NCBI GenBank assembly: GCA_910577115.1
Contig: CAJTMC010000021.1
Coordinates: forward strand, 1-64,000
Reading direction: 5' to 3'
From: an uncultured Lachnospiraceae bacterium
Lineage (GTDB): Bacteria > Bacillota > Clostridia > Lachnospirales > Lachnospiraceae
DNA: 64,000 nt
Shown piece after piece: positions 9,381 through 18,588 of this stretch. A program made the position numbers and the translations under genes. Within the stretch, counting starts at the first letter, position 1; every line of letters begins with the position of its first letter. Below the pieces are notes generated by a model that saw nothing but the letters and a program-made list of their open reading frames with translations, had not been told where the DNA came from and did no database searches.

Positions 9381-12300
9381 TTAGAAAGAAAGTGACATAT
9401 TATGCTCTGACACAACATTCTCCGAATGTGATATCGCGTAATCATTCTCATAGCTATAATCATCTTCAAAATTAATCGTATCTTCTGCTTCCGCATCGGT
9501 ATTCAGCTTAACATTTCTGTAACGTCTCAAGCCTGTACCTGCCGGAATCAGCTTACCGATAATAACATTTTCTTTCAAGCCGATCAACGGGTCAATCTTA
9601 CCCTTAATTGCTGCCTCCGTAAGCACCTTCGTTGTCTCTTGGAATGATGCTGCCGAAAGGAATGAGCTTGTAGCAAGCGCCGCCTTTGTGATACCAAGAA
9701 TAATATCCTTTGCCTCAGCCGGCTGTTTCCCCTCTGCGACAAGTCCCTCATTGATCTCCTCAAGCTCCAGTGCATCAACAAGTGTTCCGGGAAGGAACTC
9801 TGTATCCCCGCTCGTCTCAATGCGCTTCTTCTTTAACATCTGACGCACGATAACCTCGATATGCTTATCCGCGATATCAACACCCTGCAGACGGTACACT
9901 CTCTGAACCTCCCGGAGCAGATAGTTCTGAACCGCATCAATTTTCTTGATTTCAAGCAAGTCGTGCGGATTTACGCTACCCTCAGTCAGCTCATCACCTG
10001 CCTCAATCTCTGCACCATCCGCAATTTTGATACGGGAACCATACGGAATCAGATACGTCTTCTCATTAATACCGTCAGAAACAATAATCTCACGCTTCTT
10101 CTTTGTATCCTTAATCGTCGCCGTTCCGCCAATCTCTGCAATAATTGCAAGTCCCTTCGGCTTTCTCGCCTCAAAAAGCTCCTCTACACGAGGAAGACCC
10201 TGCGTAATATCATCACCGGCAACACCGCCGCTGTGGAACGTTCTCATCGTAAGCTGTGTACCTGGCTCACCGATAGACTGCGCTGCTATAATACCAACTG
10301 CCTCACCAATCTGAACAGGCTCGCCTGTCGCCATGTTTGCACCGTAGCACTTTGAGCAGATACCAATACGCGATTTGCAGCAAAGAATATTTCGAATCTT
10401 CACCTTCTCAATCGGCTCGCCCTTCTCATTCACACCCTTGCTCATAATCTTAGATGCGCGGCTTGGTGTAATCATATGGTTCTTCTTGACAAGCACGTTT
10501 CCGTCCCTGTCCTTAATATCCTCACAGGAATATCTTCCTGTAATTCTGTCTTTTAATCCCTCAATAGTCTCTCTGCCGTCCATGAAAGCGGCAACTTCCA
10601 TACCCGGAATATAGTCCTTGCCCTCGCAGCAGTCAACCTCACGAATAATCAATTCCTGACAAACATCTACCATTCGACGCGTCAAGTAACCGGAATCGGC
10701 TGTACGCAACGCAGTATCCGACATACCCTTTCTTGCTCCATGCGCTGACATGAAGTACTCCAATACGTCAAGTCCCTCTCGGAAGTTTGACTTAATCGGA
10801 AGCTCAATCGTACGTCCTGTTGTATCTGCCATCAATCCACGCATACCCGCAAGCTGCTTAATCTGCTGATTTGATCCACGAGCGCCGGAGTCTGCCATCA
10901 TAAAGATATTGTTGTACTTATCAAGACCGTTAATCAGCTTATCTGTGAGCTGGTCATCTGTCTCTTTCCATGTCTCAACAACCGCCTTATAGCGCTCCTC
11001 GTCTGTCATCAGGCCACGACGGAAATTCATCGTAATGCGGTCAACTGTCTTCTGTGCCTCCTCAAGCATCTCTGCCTTTTCGGCAGGCACTGTCATATCG
11101 GAAATCGAAACGGTCATTGCTGCACGCGTCGAGTATTTATAGCCCATTGCCTTGATGCTGTCAAGCACCTCTGCGGTCTTTGTCGCACCATGAATGTTGA
11201 TAACCTTCTCCAAAATCTGCTTTAACTGCTTCTTTCCTACATGGAAATCCACCTCAAGCAGCAATTCGTCTTCCGGCTTTGTCCTGTCTACAAACTCCAA
11301 ATCCTGCGGAAGAATCTCATTAAAGATGAAACGACCAAGCGTAGACTCTACGTTTGCCGTAACAGTCTCGCCGCTCTCCAACGCCTTTGTCACTCTTACC
11401 TTAATCCTTGAGTGCAGTGTACATGCGCCGTTCTCATAAGCAAGAATCGCTTCGTTAACATTCTTAAAGAACTTGCCCTCGCCCACTGCACCGGGACGCT
11501 CCTGCGTCAGATAGTAAATACCAAGCACCATATCCTGTGACGGAACGGCAACCGGACCACCGTCTGACGGTTTCAACAGGTTGTTCGGCGACAAAAGCAA
11601 AAATCTGCACTCTGCCTGCGCCTCCACTGAAAGCGGAAGATGCACAGCCATTTGGTCTCCGTCGAAATCGGCATTAAACGCCGTACATACCAGCGGATGC
11701 AGCTTAATCGCCTTACCCTCAACAAGAATCGGCTCAAACGCCTGAATACCAAGTCTGTGAAGTGTCGGCGCACGATTTAACATAACCGGATGCTCTTTAA
11801 TCACGTCCTCCAGCACATCCCAAACCGCCTGATCCAGCTTTTCCACAAGCTTTTTCGCATGCTTAATATTCTGTGAAATCTGCCTTGATACAAGCTCCTT
11901 CATAACGAAGGGCTTAAACAGCTCAATCGCCATCTCCTTTGGCAGACCGCACTGGTAAATCTTTAATTCCGGACCTACGACAATAACGGAACGACCGGAA
12001 TAGTCAACACGCTTACCAAGCAGGTTCTGACGGAAACGTCCGGATTTACCCTTTAACATATCAGAAAGCGACTTCAATGCGCGGTTACCCGGACCTGTAA
12101 CAGGCCGTCCGCGTCTGCCGTTGTCAATCAAAGCATCAACAGCCTCCTGAAGCATTCTCTTCTCGTTGCGCACAATAATATCAGGCGCCCCAAGCTCTAA
12201 AAGTCTCTTTAAACGGTTATTTCTGTTAATAATTCTTCTATATAAATCATTCAAATCCGATGTTGCGAAACGTCCGCCGTCAAGCTGAACCATAGGACGC

Positions 12301-13043
12301 AGATCAGGGGGTAGAACAGGGATTGTATCCATAATCATCCACTCCGGCCTGTTGCCCGATGCCCGAAATGACTCAACAACTTCAAGACGCTTTACAATCT
12401 TAGCACGTTTTTGTCCTTTCGTGTTATCGTTCTTCAGCTCTGCTGAAAGCTCCTCGCACTCTTTCTCAAGATCAATCGCGCACAAAAGATCTTTGATTGC
12501 CTCCGCGCCCATGCCGACGCGAAACGTATTTCTTCCATACTTTTCCACATTGTCCTGATATTCCTTTTCAGACAATACCTGCTTATATTCCAAATCTGTC
12601 TCTAACGGATCCAGCACAATATAAGATGCAAAATACAATACCTTCTCAAGCACTCTCGGCGTCAAATCAAGAATCAATCCCATACGGCTCGGAATCCCTT
12701 TAAAATACCATATATGGGATACCGGAGCTGCGAGCTCAATATGCCCCATACGCTCCCTTCGCACGCTCGATTTTGTAACCTCAACACCGCATCGGTCACA
12801 TATTACACCCTTATACCGAATCTTTTTATACTTACCGCAATGGCACTCCCAGTCCTTGCTGGGACCAAAGATTTTCTCGCAATACAGACCGTCACGCTCA
12901 GGCTTTAAGGTTCTGTAATTGATTGTCTCAGGCTTTGTCACTTCGCCCTTTGACCACTCTCTGATTTTCTCAGGAGAAGCGAGACCTATTTTTATGGCAT
13001 CAAATGAAATAGACTGGCTCTGTTCATTTTTCATCTCAGACAT
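9381..13043 (-). CDS. rpoC: DNA-directed RNA polymerase subunit beta'
   Basis: This is the catalytic large subunit of RNA polymerase. The 1220-residue length suits Firmicutes, without the large lineage inserts of E. coli. The N-terminal zinc site is Cys67, Cys69, Cys82 and Cys85. The magnesium-binding NADFDGDQ motif lies near residues 452-459. The second zinc site is visible in CCKSRIGICSKCYGA, and the trigger loop region contains RTFHSGGVAG. The first ATG (MSEMKNEQ) has an AAGGAG site 7 bases upstream. rpoB lies 48 bases upstream and they share a transcript. The C-terminal tail ends in an acidic, Ser/Asn-rich stretch. Confidence 0.98.
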   Translation of the reverse strand: MSEMKNEQSQSISFDAIKIGLASPEKIREWSKGEVTKPETINYRTLKPERDGLYCEKIFGPSKDWECHCGKYKKIRYKGVICDRCGVEVTKSSVRRERMGHIELAAPVSHIWYFKGIPSRMGLILDLTPRVLEKVLYFASYIVLDPLETDLEYKQVLSEKEYQDNVEKYGRNTFRVGMGAEAIKDLLCAIDLEKECEELSAELKNDNTKGQKRAKIVKRLEVVESFRASGNRPEWMIMDTIPVLPPDLRPMVQLDGGRFATSDLNDLYRRIINRNNRLKRLLELGAPDIIVRNEKRMLQEAVDALIDNGRRGRPVTGPGNRALKSLSDMLKGKSGRFRQNLLGKRVDYSGRSVIVVGPELKIYQCGLPKEMAIELFKPFVMKELVSRQISQNIKHAKKLVEKLDQAVWDVLEDVIKEHPVMLNRAPTLHRLGIQAFEPILVEGKAIKLHPLVCTAFNADFDGDQMAVHLPLSVEAQAECRFLLLSPNNLLKPSDGGPVAVPSQDMVLGIYYLTQERPGAVGEGKFFKNVNEAILAYENGACTLHSRIKVRVTKALESGETVTANVESTLGRFIFNEILPQDLEFVDRTKPEDELLLEVDFHVGKKQLKQILEKVINIHGATKTAEVLDSIKAMGYKYSTRAAMTVSISDMTVPAEKAEMLEEAQKTVDRITMNFRRGLMTDEERYKAVVETWKETDDQLTDKLINGLDKYNNIFMMADSGARGSNQQIKQLAGMRGLMADTTGRTIELPIKSNFREGLDVLEYFMSAHGARKGMSDTALRTADSGYLTRRMVDVCQELIIREVDCCEGKDYIPGMEVAAFMDGRETIEGLKDRITGRYSCEDIKDRDGNVLVKKNHMITPSRASKIMSKGVNEKGEPIEKVKIRNILCCKSRIGICSKCYGANMATGEPVQIGEAVGIIAAQSIGEPGTQLTMRTFHSGGVAGDDITQGLPRVEELFEARKPKGLAIIAEIGGTATIKDTKKKREIIVSDGINEKTYLIPYGSRIKIADGAEIEAGDELTEGSVNPHDLLEIKKIDAVQNYLLREVQRVYRLQGVDIADKHIEVIVRQMLKKKRIETSGDTEFLPGTLVDALELEEINEGLVAEGKQPAEAKDIILGITKAALATSSFLSAASFQETTKVLTEAAIKGKIDPLIGLKENVIIGKLIPAGTGLRRYRNVKLNTDAEAEDTINFEDDYSYENDYAISHSENVVSEHNMSLSF

Positions 13044-13091
13044 TTTGGCACTCCTTCCAAATATATCAATCTATTGCTATCCGCTTATGGA

Positions 13092-16000
13092 TTATTCATC
13101 AAAATCATCATCAAAATCGCTGTCATTGTCAAAGTCATCATCTGAATAATCTTCATCCTCTACAAAATCATCTTCGTCCTCAGCATCAACCAAATCGCCG
13201 CTTGCCGCGTCAAATTCCTTCTGCTGATAACCCTCAAGATTTTCTCTGTTGTCATACTTGTTGTCGCCTTCCATCTCCACGCGGAAATCAGATTCACTGT
13301 AATCAACAGATTCCTTGAGCTCCACTTCGTTCCGGTTTTCATCATATACCTTCACGTCAAGACCAAGTGACTGTAATTCCTTGAGCAGTACCTTGAATGA
13401 CTCAGGAATGCCGGGTTCCGGAATATTTTCTCCCTTAATAATCGCCTCATACGTCTTTACACGTCCGACAACATCATCCGACTTTACAGTAAGAATTTCC
13501 TGAAGGGTATGGGACGCGCCATATGCCTCGAGCGCCCAAACCTCCATTTCACCGAAACGCTGTCCGCCAAACTGCGCCTTACCGCCGAGCGGCTGCTGTG
13601 TTACCATACCATATGGTCCGGTAGAACGTGCATGAATCTTATCGTCTACAAGATGATGAAGCTTTAAGTAATGCATGTGTCCGATTGTTACAGGGCTGTC
13701 AAAATACTCGCCTGTCCTTCCGTCTCTCAGCCTTACTTTTCCGTCTCTCGAAATCGGAACCCCTTTCCAATACTTTCTATGCTCTCTGTTTTCTGACAGA
13801 TAGTCCAAAACCTCCGGCAAAAGCTCAGCCTTATGCTTTGCTTCAAACGCTTCCCACTCAAGGTTTACATAATCATTTGCAAGCTCCAGCGTATCCATGA
13901 TATCCGCCTCGTTTGCACCGTCAAATACCGGCGTCGCCACATTAAAGCCAAGCGCCTTTGCCGCAAGCGAAAGGTGGATTTCGAGCACCTGACCGATGTT
14001 CATACGCGAAGGCACGCCGAGCGGATTTAATACAATGTCAAGCGGTCTTCCGTTTGGCAGATACGGCATATCCTCAACGGGAAGCACGCGCGAAACAACA
14101 CCCTTATTCCCATGACGCCCCGCCATCTTGTCACCAACGGAAATCTTTCTCTTTTGCGCGATATAAATGCGTACGGACTGGTTTACACCGGGGGCAAGCT
14201 CCGTATCGCCCGCTGCCCTTGAAAACACCTTTGCATCTACTACCACACCATACTCACCATGTGGAACCTTGAGCGACGTATCACGTACCTCTCTTGCCTT
14301 CTCGCCAAAGATTGCTCTTAAAAGACGCTCCTCCGCAGTCAGCTCTGTCTCACCCTTCGGTGTAACCTTTCCGACAAGAATATCACCGGCGCGCACCTCT
14401 GCGCCCACCCGGATAATTCCTCTGTCGTCCAAATCTTTTAATGCGTCGTCACCGACACCCGGTACATCTCTCGTAATTTCCTCCGGCCCGAGCTTCGTGT
14501 CACGCGCATCTGTCTCATATTCTTCAATATGGATTGACGTATAAACATCCTCCATAACAAGTCGTTCACTTAACAGTACGGCGTCCTCATAATTGTAGCC
14601 TTCCCATGTCATAAATCCAATCAGGGGATTCTTGCCAAGTCCAAGCTCACCGCCGCTTGTAGAAGCGCCATCCGCAATAACCTGACCTGCCGCCACGTGA
14701 TCGCCCTTAAAGACAATCGGCTTCTGATTATAGCAGTTTGACTGATTGCTTCGCTCAAATTTATGCAGCTTAAATGCTGCCTTCTCGCCGTCATCATAAG
14801 CAATTTTAATCACCCTTGAGTCAACATGTGTAATCGTTCCTGCCTTCTTTGCAACAACGCACACCCCCGAGTCAACGGCCGTCTTTACTTCCATACCCGT
14901 ACCGACTACAGGAGCCTCCGTAAACAGCAAGGGCACTGCCTGACGCTGCATGTTGGAACCCATCAGCGCGCGGTTTGCGTCATCGTTTTGAAGGAACGGA
15001 ATCAGCGCCGTAGCCACAGAGAACACCATTTTGGGAGACACGTCCATATACTCAAACATCGCTTTGGGATACTCCTGTGTCTCATCCAAATAACGGCCTG
15101 ATACGGAATTACGCACAAAATATCCGTTCTCGTCAAGCTGCTCGTTCGCCTGCGCTACATGATAATTATCCTCCTCATCAGCAGTCATATAAACAACCTC
15201 GTTCGTGACGCGGGGATTTTTCGGATCGCTCCTGTCAATCTTTCGATAAGGCGCTTCAATAAAACCATATTCATTAATCCTTGCATAAGATGCAAGCGAG
15301 TTGATCAAACCGATATTCGGACCTTCCGGCGTCTCAATCGGGCACATTCTTCCATAATGAGAATAATGCACGTCACGAACCTCAAATCCGGCACGATCTC
15401 TGGAAAGACCACCGGGCCCCAATGCAGAAAGACGTCTCTTGTGCGTCAGCTCACCGAGGGGATTGTTCTGATCCATAAACTGCGATAACTGTGAAGAACC
15501 GAAAAACTCTTTAATGGCAGCCTGTACAGGTTTTATGTTAATTAAAGCCTGCGGCGACACATCATCTGAGTCATGCGTCGTCATACGCTCACGAACCACA
15601 CGCTCCATCCTCGACAAACCGATACGGTACTGGTTCTGTAACAATTCCCCTACCGCTCTGATACGTCTGTTGCCCAAATGATCAATATCGTCACTGTTAC
15701 CCAAGCCATACTCAAGATGCATATTGTAGTTAATTGATGCCAAAATATCTTCCTTCGTAATATGCTTGGGAATCAGCTCATGTACATTTCTGGTAATCGC
15801 ATCTGCCAGCTCCTCAGGATTCTCGGAATACTCCTCAAGAATCTGACGCAGTACAGGAAAATAAACCTGTTCCGTAATGCCAAGACTTTTCGGCTCACAG
15901 TCGACAAAGTTCGTTATATCTACCATCATGTTGGAAAGCACCTTGACAAGTCTTTCCTCTGTCTGTATCCACACAAACGGAACTGCGGCATTCTGAATTG

Positions 16001-16961
16001 CCTCAGCCATCTCCAAAGTCACTTTCTCACCCTTAGATCCAAGAACTTCACCGCTGAACGGATCAACAACGTCTTCCGCCAAAATTTGATTTCGGACTCT
16101 GTTTTTCAAGGCAAGCTTTTTGTTAAATTTATAACGCCCAACCTTCGCAAGGTCATATCTTCTGGGATCAAAGAACATCGCCGTAACAAGATTTTCCGCG
16201 CTGTCCAAGCTGAACGGCTCGCCCGGACGAATCTTGCTGTAAAGCTCCTTCAAGCCTTCCTGATAATTCTCCGCCGTATCCTTCGAAAAGCTGGCATGAA
16301 TCTTCGGTTCATCACCAAACAATTCCAAAATTTCCTCATTCGTGCCAACACCAAGCGCACGAATAAACACCGTAATGGGCACCTTTCTTGTTCTATCTAC
16401 ACGAACATAGAAAACATCATTGGAATCCGTCTCGTACTCCAACCATGCTCCTCTATTTGGGATCACTGTACATGAGAATAACCGTTTACCGATTTTATCA
16501 TGGGCAATTCCATAATAAATGCCCGGCGAACGAACCAGCTGACTGACAATAACACGCTCTGCACCGTTAATGACAAACGTACCAGTCTCCGTCATTAACG
16601 GGAAGTTGCCCATAAAAATCTCGTGCTCGCTGATTTCTTCCTTCTCCTTGTTGTGAAGGCGAACCTTAATTTTTACAGGGGCCTCATAAGTTAAATCACG
16701 TTCCTTGCACTCCTCAATCGTGTGCTTGATTTCGTCCTCCGCGAGAACATAGTCAACAAATTCCAGACTCAGGCGTCCGCTGTAATCCGTAATCGGAGAG
16801 ATATCTGCTAAAGCCTCTCTGAATCCTTCCTCGAGGAACCACTTGTAGGAATCCTTCTGTACCTCGATCAGATCCGGCATTTGTAAAACCTCTTCTTGTC
16901 TTTGGTAGCTCATACGCATCGTCTTTCCGGAGACAACTGGACGTATTCTGTTCTTTTCCAT
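13092..16961 (-). CDS. rpoB: DNA-directed RNA polymerase subunit beta
   Basis: This is the second large subunit of RNA polymerase, 1289 residues. The rifampicin pocket around residues 488-520 reads LSQFMDQNNPLGELTHKRR followed by LSALGPGG, so the residues matching E. coli Q513, D516, H526 and S531 are all wild type. The end of the protein is unusual. After the conserved C-terminal clamp, about 60 residues are rich in Asp, Glu, Asn and Ser, ending in alternating Asp/Phe/Asp. The ATG has GGGGTGAAATGTC in front. It has its own SigA promoter in the gap to rplL. Confidence 0.98.
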   Translation of the reverse strand: MEKNRIRPVVSGKTMRMSYQRQEEVLQMPDLIEVQKDSYKWFLEEGFREALADISPITDYSGRLSLEFVDYVLAEDEIKHTIEECKERDLTYEAPVKIKVRLHNKEKEEISEHEIFMGNFPLMTETGTFVINGAERVIVSQLVRSPGIYYGIAHDKIGKRLFSCTVIPNRGAWLEYETDSNDVFYVRVDRTRKVPITVFIRALGVGTNEEILELFGDEPKIHASFSKDTAENYQEGLKELYSKIRPGEPFSLDSAENLVTAMFFDPRRYDLAKVGRYKFNKKLALKNRVRNQILAEDVVDPFSGEVLGSKGEKVTLEMAEAIQNAAVPFVWIQTEERLVKVLSNMMVDITNFVDCEPKSLGITEQVYFPVLRQILEEYSENPEELADAITRNVHELIPKHITKEDILASINYNMHLEYGLGNSDDIDHLGNRRIRAVGELLQNQYRIGLSRMERVVRERMTTHDSDDVSPQALINIKPVQAAIKEFFGSSQLSQFMDQNNPLGELTHKRRLSALGPGGLSRDRAGFEVRDVHYSHYGRMCPIETPEGPNIGLINSLASYARINEYGFIEAPYRKIDRSDPKNPRVTNEVVYMTADEEDNYHVAQANEQLDENGYFVRNSVSGRYLDETQEYPKAMFEYMDVSPKMVFSVATALIPFLQNDDANRALMGSNMQRQAVPLLFTEAPVVGTGMEVKTAVDSGVCVVAKKAGTITHVDSRVIKIAYDDGEKAAFKLHKFERSNQSNCYNQKPIVFKGDHVAAGQVIADGASTSGGELGLGKNPLIGFMTWEGYNYEDAVLLSERLVMEDVYTSIHIEEYETDARDTKLGPEEITRDVPGVGDDALKDLDDRGIIRVGAEVRAGDILVGKVTPKGETELTAEERLLRAIFGEKAREVRDTSLKVPHGEYGVVVDAKVFSRAAGDTELAPGVNQSVRIYIAQKRKISVGDKMAGRHGNKGVVSRVLPVEDMPYLPNGRPLDIVLNPLGVPSRMNIGQVLEIHLSLAAKALGFNVATPVFDGANEADIMDTLELANDYVNLEWEAFEAKHKAELLPEVLDYLSENREHRKYWKGVPISRDGKVRLRDGRTGEYFDSPVTIGHMHYLKLHHLVDDKIHARSTGPYGMVTQQPLGGKAQFGGQRFGEMEVWALEAYGASHTLQEILTVKSDDVVGRVKTYEAIIKGENIPEPGIPESFKVLLKELQSLGLDVKVYDENRNEVELKESVDYSESDFRVEMEGDNKYDNRENLEGYQQKEFDAASGDLVDAEDEDDFVEDEDYSDDDFDNDSDFDDDFDE

Positions 16962-17088
16962 GACATTTCACCCCGTTCTTTATCATTCAAGATCTATATT
17001 TAACGCGCCATATCGCTTTCGGTGTTAAGAAACACCTGTTATTTTAAGCATTATAAGCAAGCCAATTTTTCACAATAGCGCACATTAC

Positions 17089-17117
17089 ATGTTATCACAA
17101 GTCATTTGGAAAGTCAA
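17089..17117 (-). promoter_or_regulatory. SigA promoter of rpoBC
   Basis: On the minus strand TTGACT (17112-17117) and TAACAT (17089-17094) stand 17 bases apart in the 273-base gap between rplL and rpoB, giving a leader of about 120 bases for rpoB. Together with the weak terminator at 17189-17211 it would allow rpoBC to be set separately from the L10/L12 genes. Confidence 0.7.
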
Positions 17118-17188
17118 CTACATTTTTACAGAAGTTGGAAAGAATTTTTTGTCATATTCAGAATAAAAATACAGAAACAAAATAAGGA

Positions 17189-17211
17189 AGGGCAGGTATT
17201 GCTCCCGCCCT
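17189..17211 (-). terminator. Partial terminator between rplL and rpoB
   Basis: An AGGGC/GCCCT stem with some inner pairing lies about 25 bases past the rplL stop. On the minus strand it is followed by a mixed T-rich stretch, not a pure T run. A leaky attenuator between rplJL and rpoBC is known in other bacteria, and this is the likely counterpart. Confidence 0.5.
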
Positions 17212-17234
17212 AAAAACCATAAGAAAATGTTAAA

Positions 17235-17609
17235 TTACTTAAGTGTAACCTTAGCGCCCTCAGCTTCAAGCTTTGTCTTAATCTCCTCAGCCTCAGCCTT
17301 AGCAGCTGCCTCTTTTAATACCTTAGGAGCGTTGTCAACTAAATCCTTAGCCTCCTTCAAGCCAAGACCTGTTACTTCACGAACAACCTTAATAACCTTA
17401 ACCTTGTTCGGACCTACATCTGTAAGCTCTACATCGAAGTCATCCTTCTCCTCTGCTGCCTGTCCTGCATCGCCTGCTGTCATAACAACTGCACTTGATG
17501 CTGCAGATACGCCAAACTCTTCCTCACAAGCCTTTACTAAATCGTTTAACTCTAAAACTGTAAGCTCTTTAATCGCTTCAATAAATTCTGCTGTTGTCAA
17601 CTTTGCCAT
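17235..17609 (-). CDS. rplL: 50S ribosomal protein L7/L12
   Basis: L7/L12 forms the flexible stalk of the large subunit that recruits GTPase factors. The protein is 124 residues and Ala/Glu/Lys-rich. The N-terminal dimerisation part comes first, then an acidic hinge (DAGQAAEEKDDFDVEL) and the C-terminal factor-binding domain (VIKVVREVTGLGLKEAKDLV). A GGAGG site precedes the ATG. It follows rplJ after about 95 bases and precedes rpoB, the universal order. Confidence 0.98.
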   Translation of the reverse strand: MAKLTTAEFIEAIKELTVLELNDLVKACEEEFGVSAASSAVVMTAGDAGQAAEEKDDFDVELTDVGPNKVKVIKVVREVTGLGLKEAKDLVDNAPKVLKEAAAKAEAEEIKTKLEAEGAKVTLK

Positions 17610-17703
17610 TCCTATTTACCTCCATAATCATTTTCATCATTTTTTATCCATTATTTGTTTTGCGGTATCATGGAACGCTCATACCGCAGCCGGCAGCACC
17701 GGA

Positions 17704-18303
17704 TTATTCTGCTGCAGGCGCTTCCTCTGCCACAGGCTCTGCTGCTTCTGCAGGTGACTCTGCACCAGCATCTTCTGCTGTGGTTTCTTCTGCTGCAGGC
17801 GCCGGCTCACATGCGTCTGCGCCGCCCTTCTCTGCAATCTGATTAAGCACACGGGCGAAGTTTGTAATCGGCGACTTGATGCTTCCGAGGAACTTTGAAA
17901 GCAGTTCTTCTCTGGAAGGAATGCTTGCGATTGCCTTCATTCCATCTGCATCATAGACAATACCCTCTACAACACCTGCCCTGAGTTCTAGTGCAGGGCA
18001 TCCCTTTGCAAAATTGCTGATAATTCTCGCAGGAGCTGTTGCGTCGTCCTTGCTTACCGCGATCGCATTTGTTCCCTTAAGGTTATCAATCAGACCTTCA
18101 AATTCTGTGCCCTGAAATGCACGATTCATTAAAGTATTCTTGTAAACCTTGTAGGTAACACCAGCCTCACGAAGCTGCTTACGAAGCACCGTATCCTGTG
18201 CAACGGTAATTCCGCTGTAATTTACAATTACAACTGAGGCAGCGTCCTTGACTGCGGCTGAAATTTCATCAACGATAGGCTGTTTTAATTCAATCTTTGC
18301 CAT
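17704..18303 (-). CDS. rplJ: 50S ribosomal protein L10
   Basis: L10 anchors the L7/L12 stalk to 23S rRNA. The 199 residues are longer than the common 165-175. The extra part is a C-terminal Ala/Glu/Pro-rich tail of about 35 residues. The N-terminal rRNA-binding domain (VVIVNYSGITVAQDTVLRKQ) is typical. An AAGGAGG site lies before the ATG. The leader upstream carries the L10-binding structure with an intrinsic terminator, so L10-L12 autoregulation by attenuation is expected. Confidence 0.97.
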   Translation of the reverse strand: MAKIELKQPIVDEISAAVKDAASVVIVNYSGITVAQDTVLRKQLREAGVTYKVYKNTLMNRAFQGTEFEGLIDNLKGTNAIAVSKDDATAPARIISNFAKGCPALELRAGVVEGIVYDADGMKAIASIPSREELLSKFLGSIKSPITNFARVLNQIAEKGGADACEPAPAAEETTAEDAGAESPAEAAEPVAEEAPAAE

Positions 18304-18534
18304 TTTCTTACCTCCTTATAGATTTATGGATTTGTCTCCAAATCCTGCCGAAAGGAGTAATATGATATGTTATATAAAAACCTCTCATCTATGCCAAGAC
18401 ACAAAAAGAGAGGTTAAAAATCTGATCTTATCATAAAAACTCTTCTCCTCGGTAGGCGATCCTCTTACGCAAAGTCTGTTGCCCCAACACAACTTCGCAC
18501 CTACTGTCTTCGGCATGGTTTTGCAACCTTTAAC
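18304..18534 (-). promoter_or_regulatory. L10 leader (ribosomal protein autoregulatory RNA)
   Basis: The transcribed leader before rplJ has the conserved features of the L10 leader family: the strand reads GCCGAAGACAGTAGGTGC, then a long imperfect stem with the loop sequence GGGGCAAC, and CCTACCGAGGAG on the return side, pairing GTAGG with CCTAC. The family binds the L10(L12)4 complex. Downstream lies a hairpin with a T run that would act as the expression platform. The assignment is from recalled family features; a covariance search would settle it. Confidence 0.85.
18371..18415 (-). terminator. Attenuator hairpin in the L10 leader
   Basis: An 8-bp stem (AACCTCTC with GAGAGGTT, 18379-18386 and 18408-18415) is followed on the minus strand by TTTTTATATAA. 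It is about 70 bases before the rplJ start and downstream of the L10-binding fold, which fits premature termination when L10 is in excess. Confidence 0.75.
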
Positions 18535-18563
18535 ACAATATCACATCATGTCCCGTCTGTCAA
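18535..18563 (-). promoter_or_regulatory. SigA promoter of rplJL
   Basis: TTGACA (18558-18563) and TATTGT (18535-18540) are 17 bases apart on the minus strand, just before the L10 leader. The promoter begins only 26 bases below the stop of the CapA-like gene, so rplJL does not depend on read-through from that gene. Confidence 0.75.
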
Positions 18564-18588
18564 TCATTTTCCCAAAATTAATTGCAAG

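Noticed and set aside
15400..15500. Possible rifampicin-resistance substitutions in RpoB
   Set aside because: All classical positions (Q513, D516, H526, S531 in E. coli numbering) are wild type. The S12 loop residues linked to streptomycin are also wild type.
15762..16475. 237-codon plus-strand frame opposite rpoB
   Set aside because: It is a shadow frame in the highly constrained rpoB gene, Arg/Leu/Asn-rich, without a ribosome site or a family resemblance. The same is true of the frames opposite rpoC, fusA and tuf.
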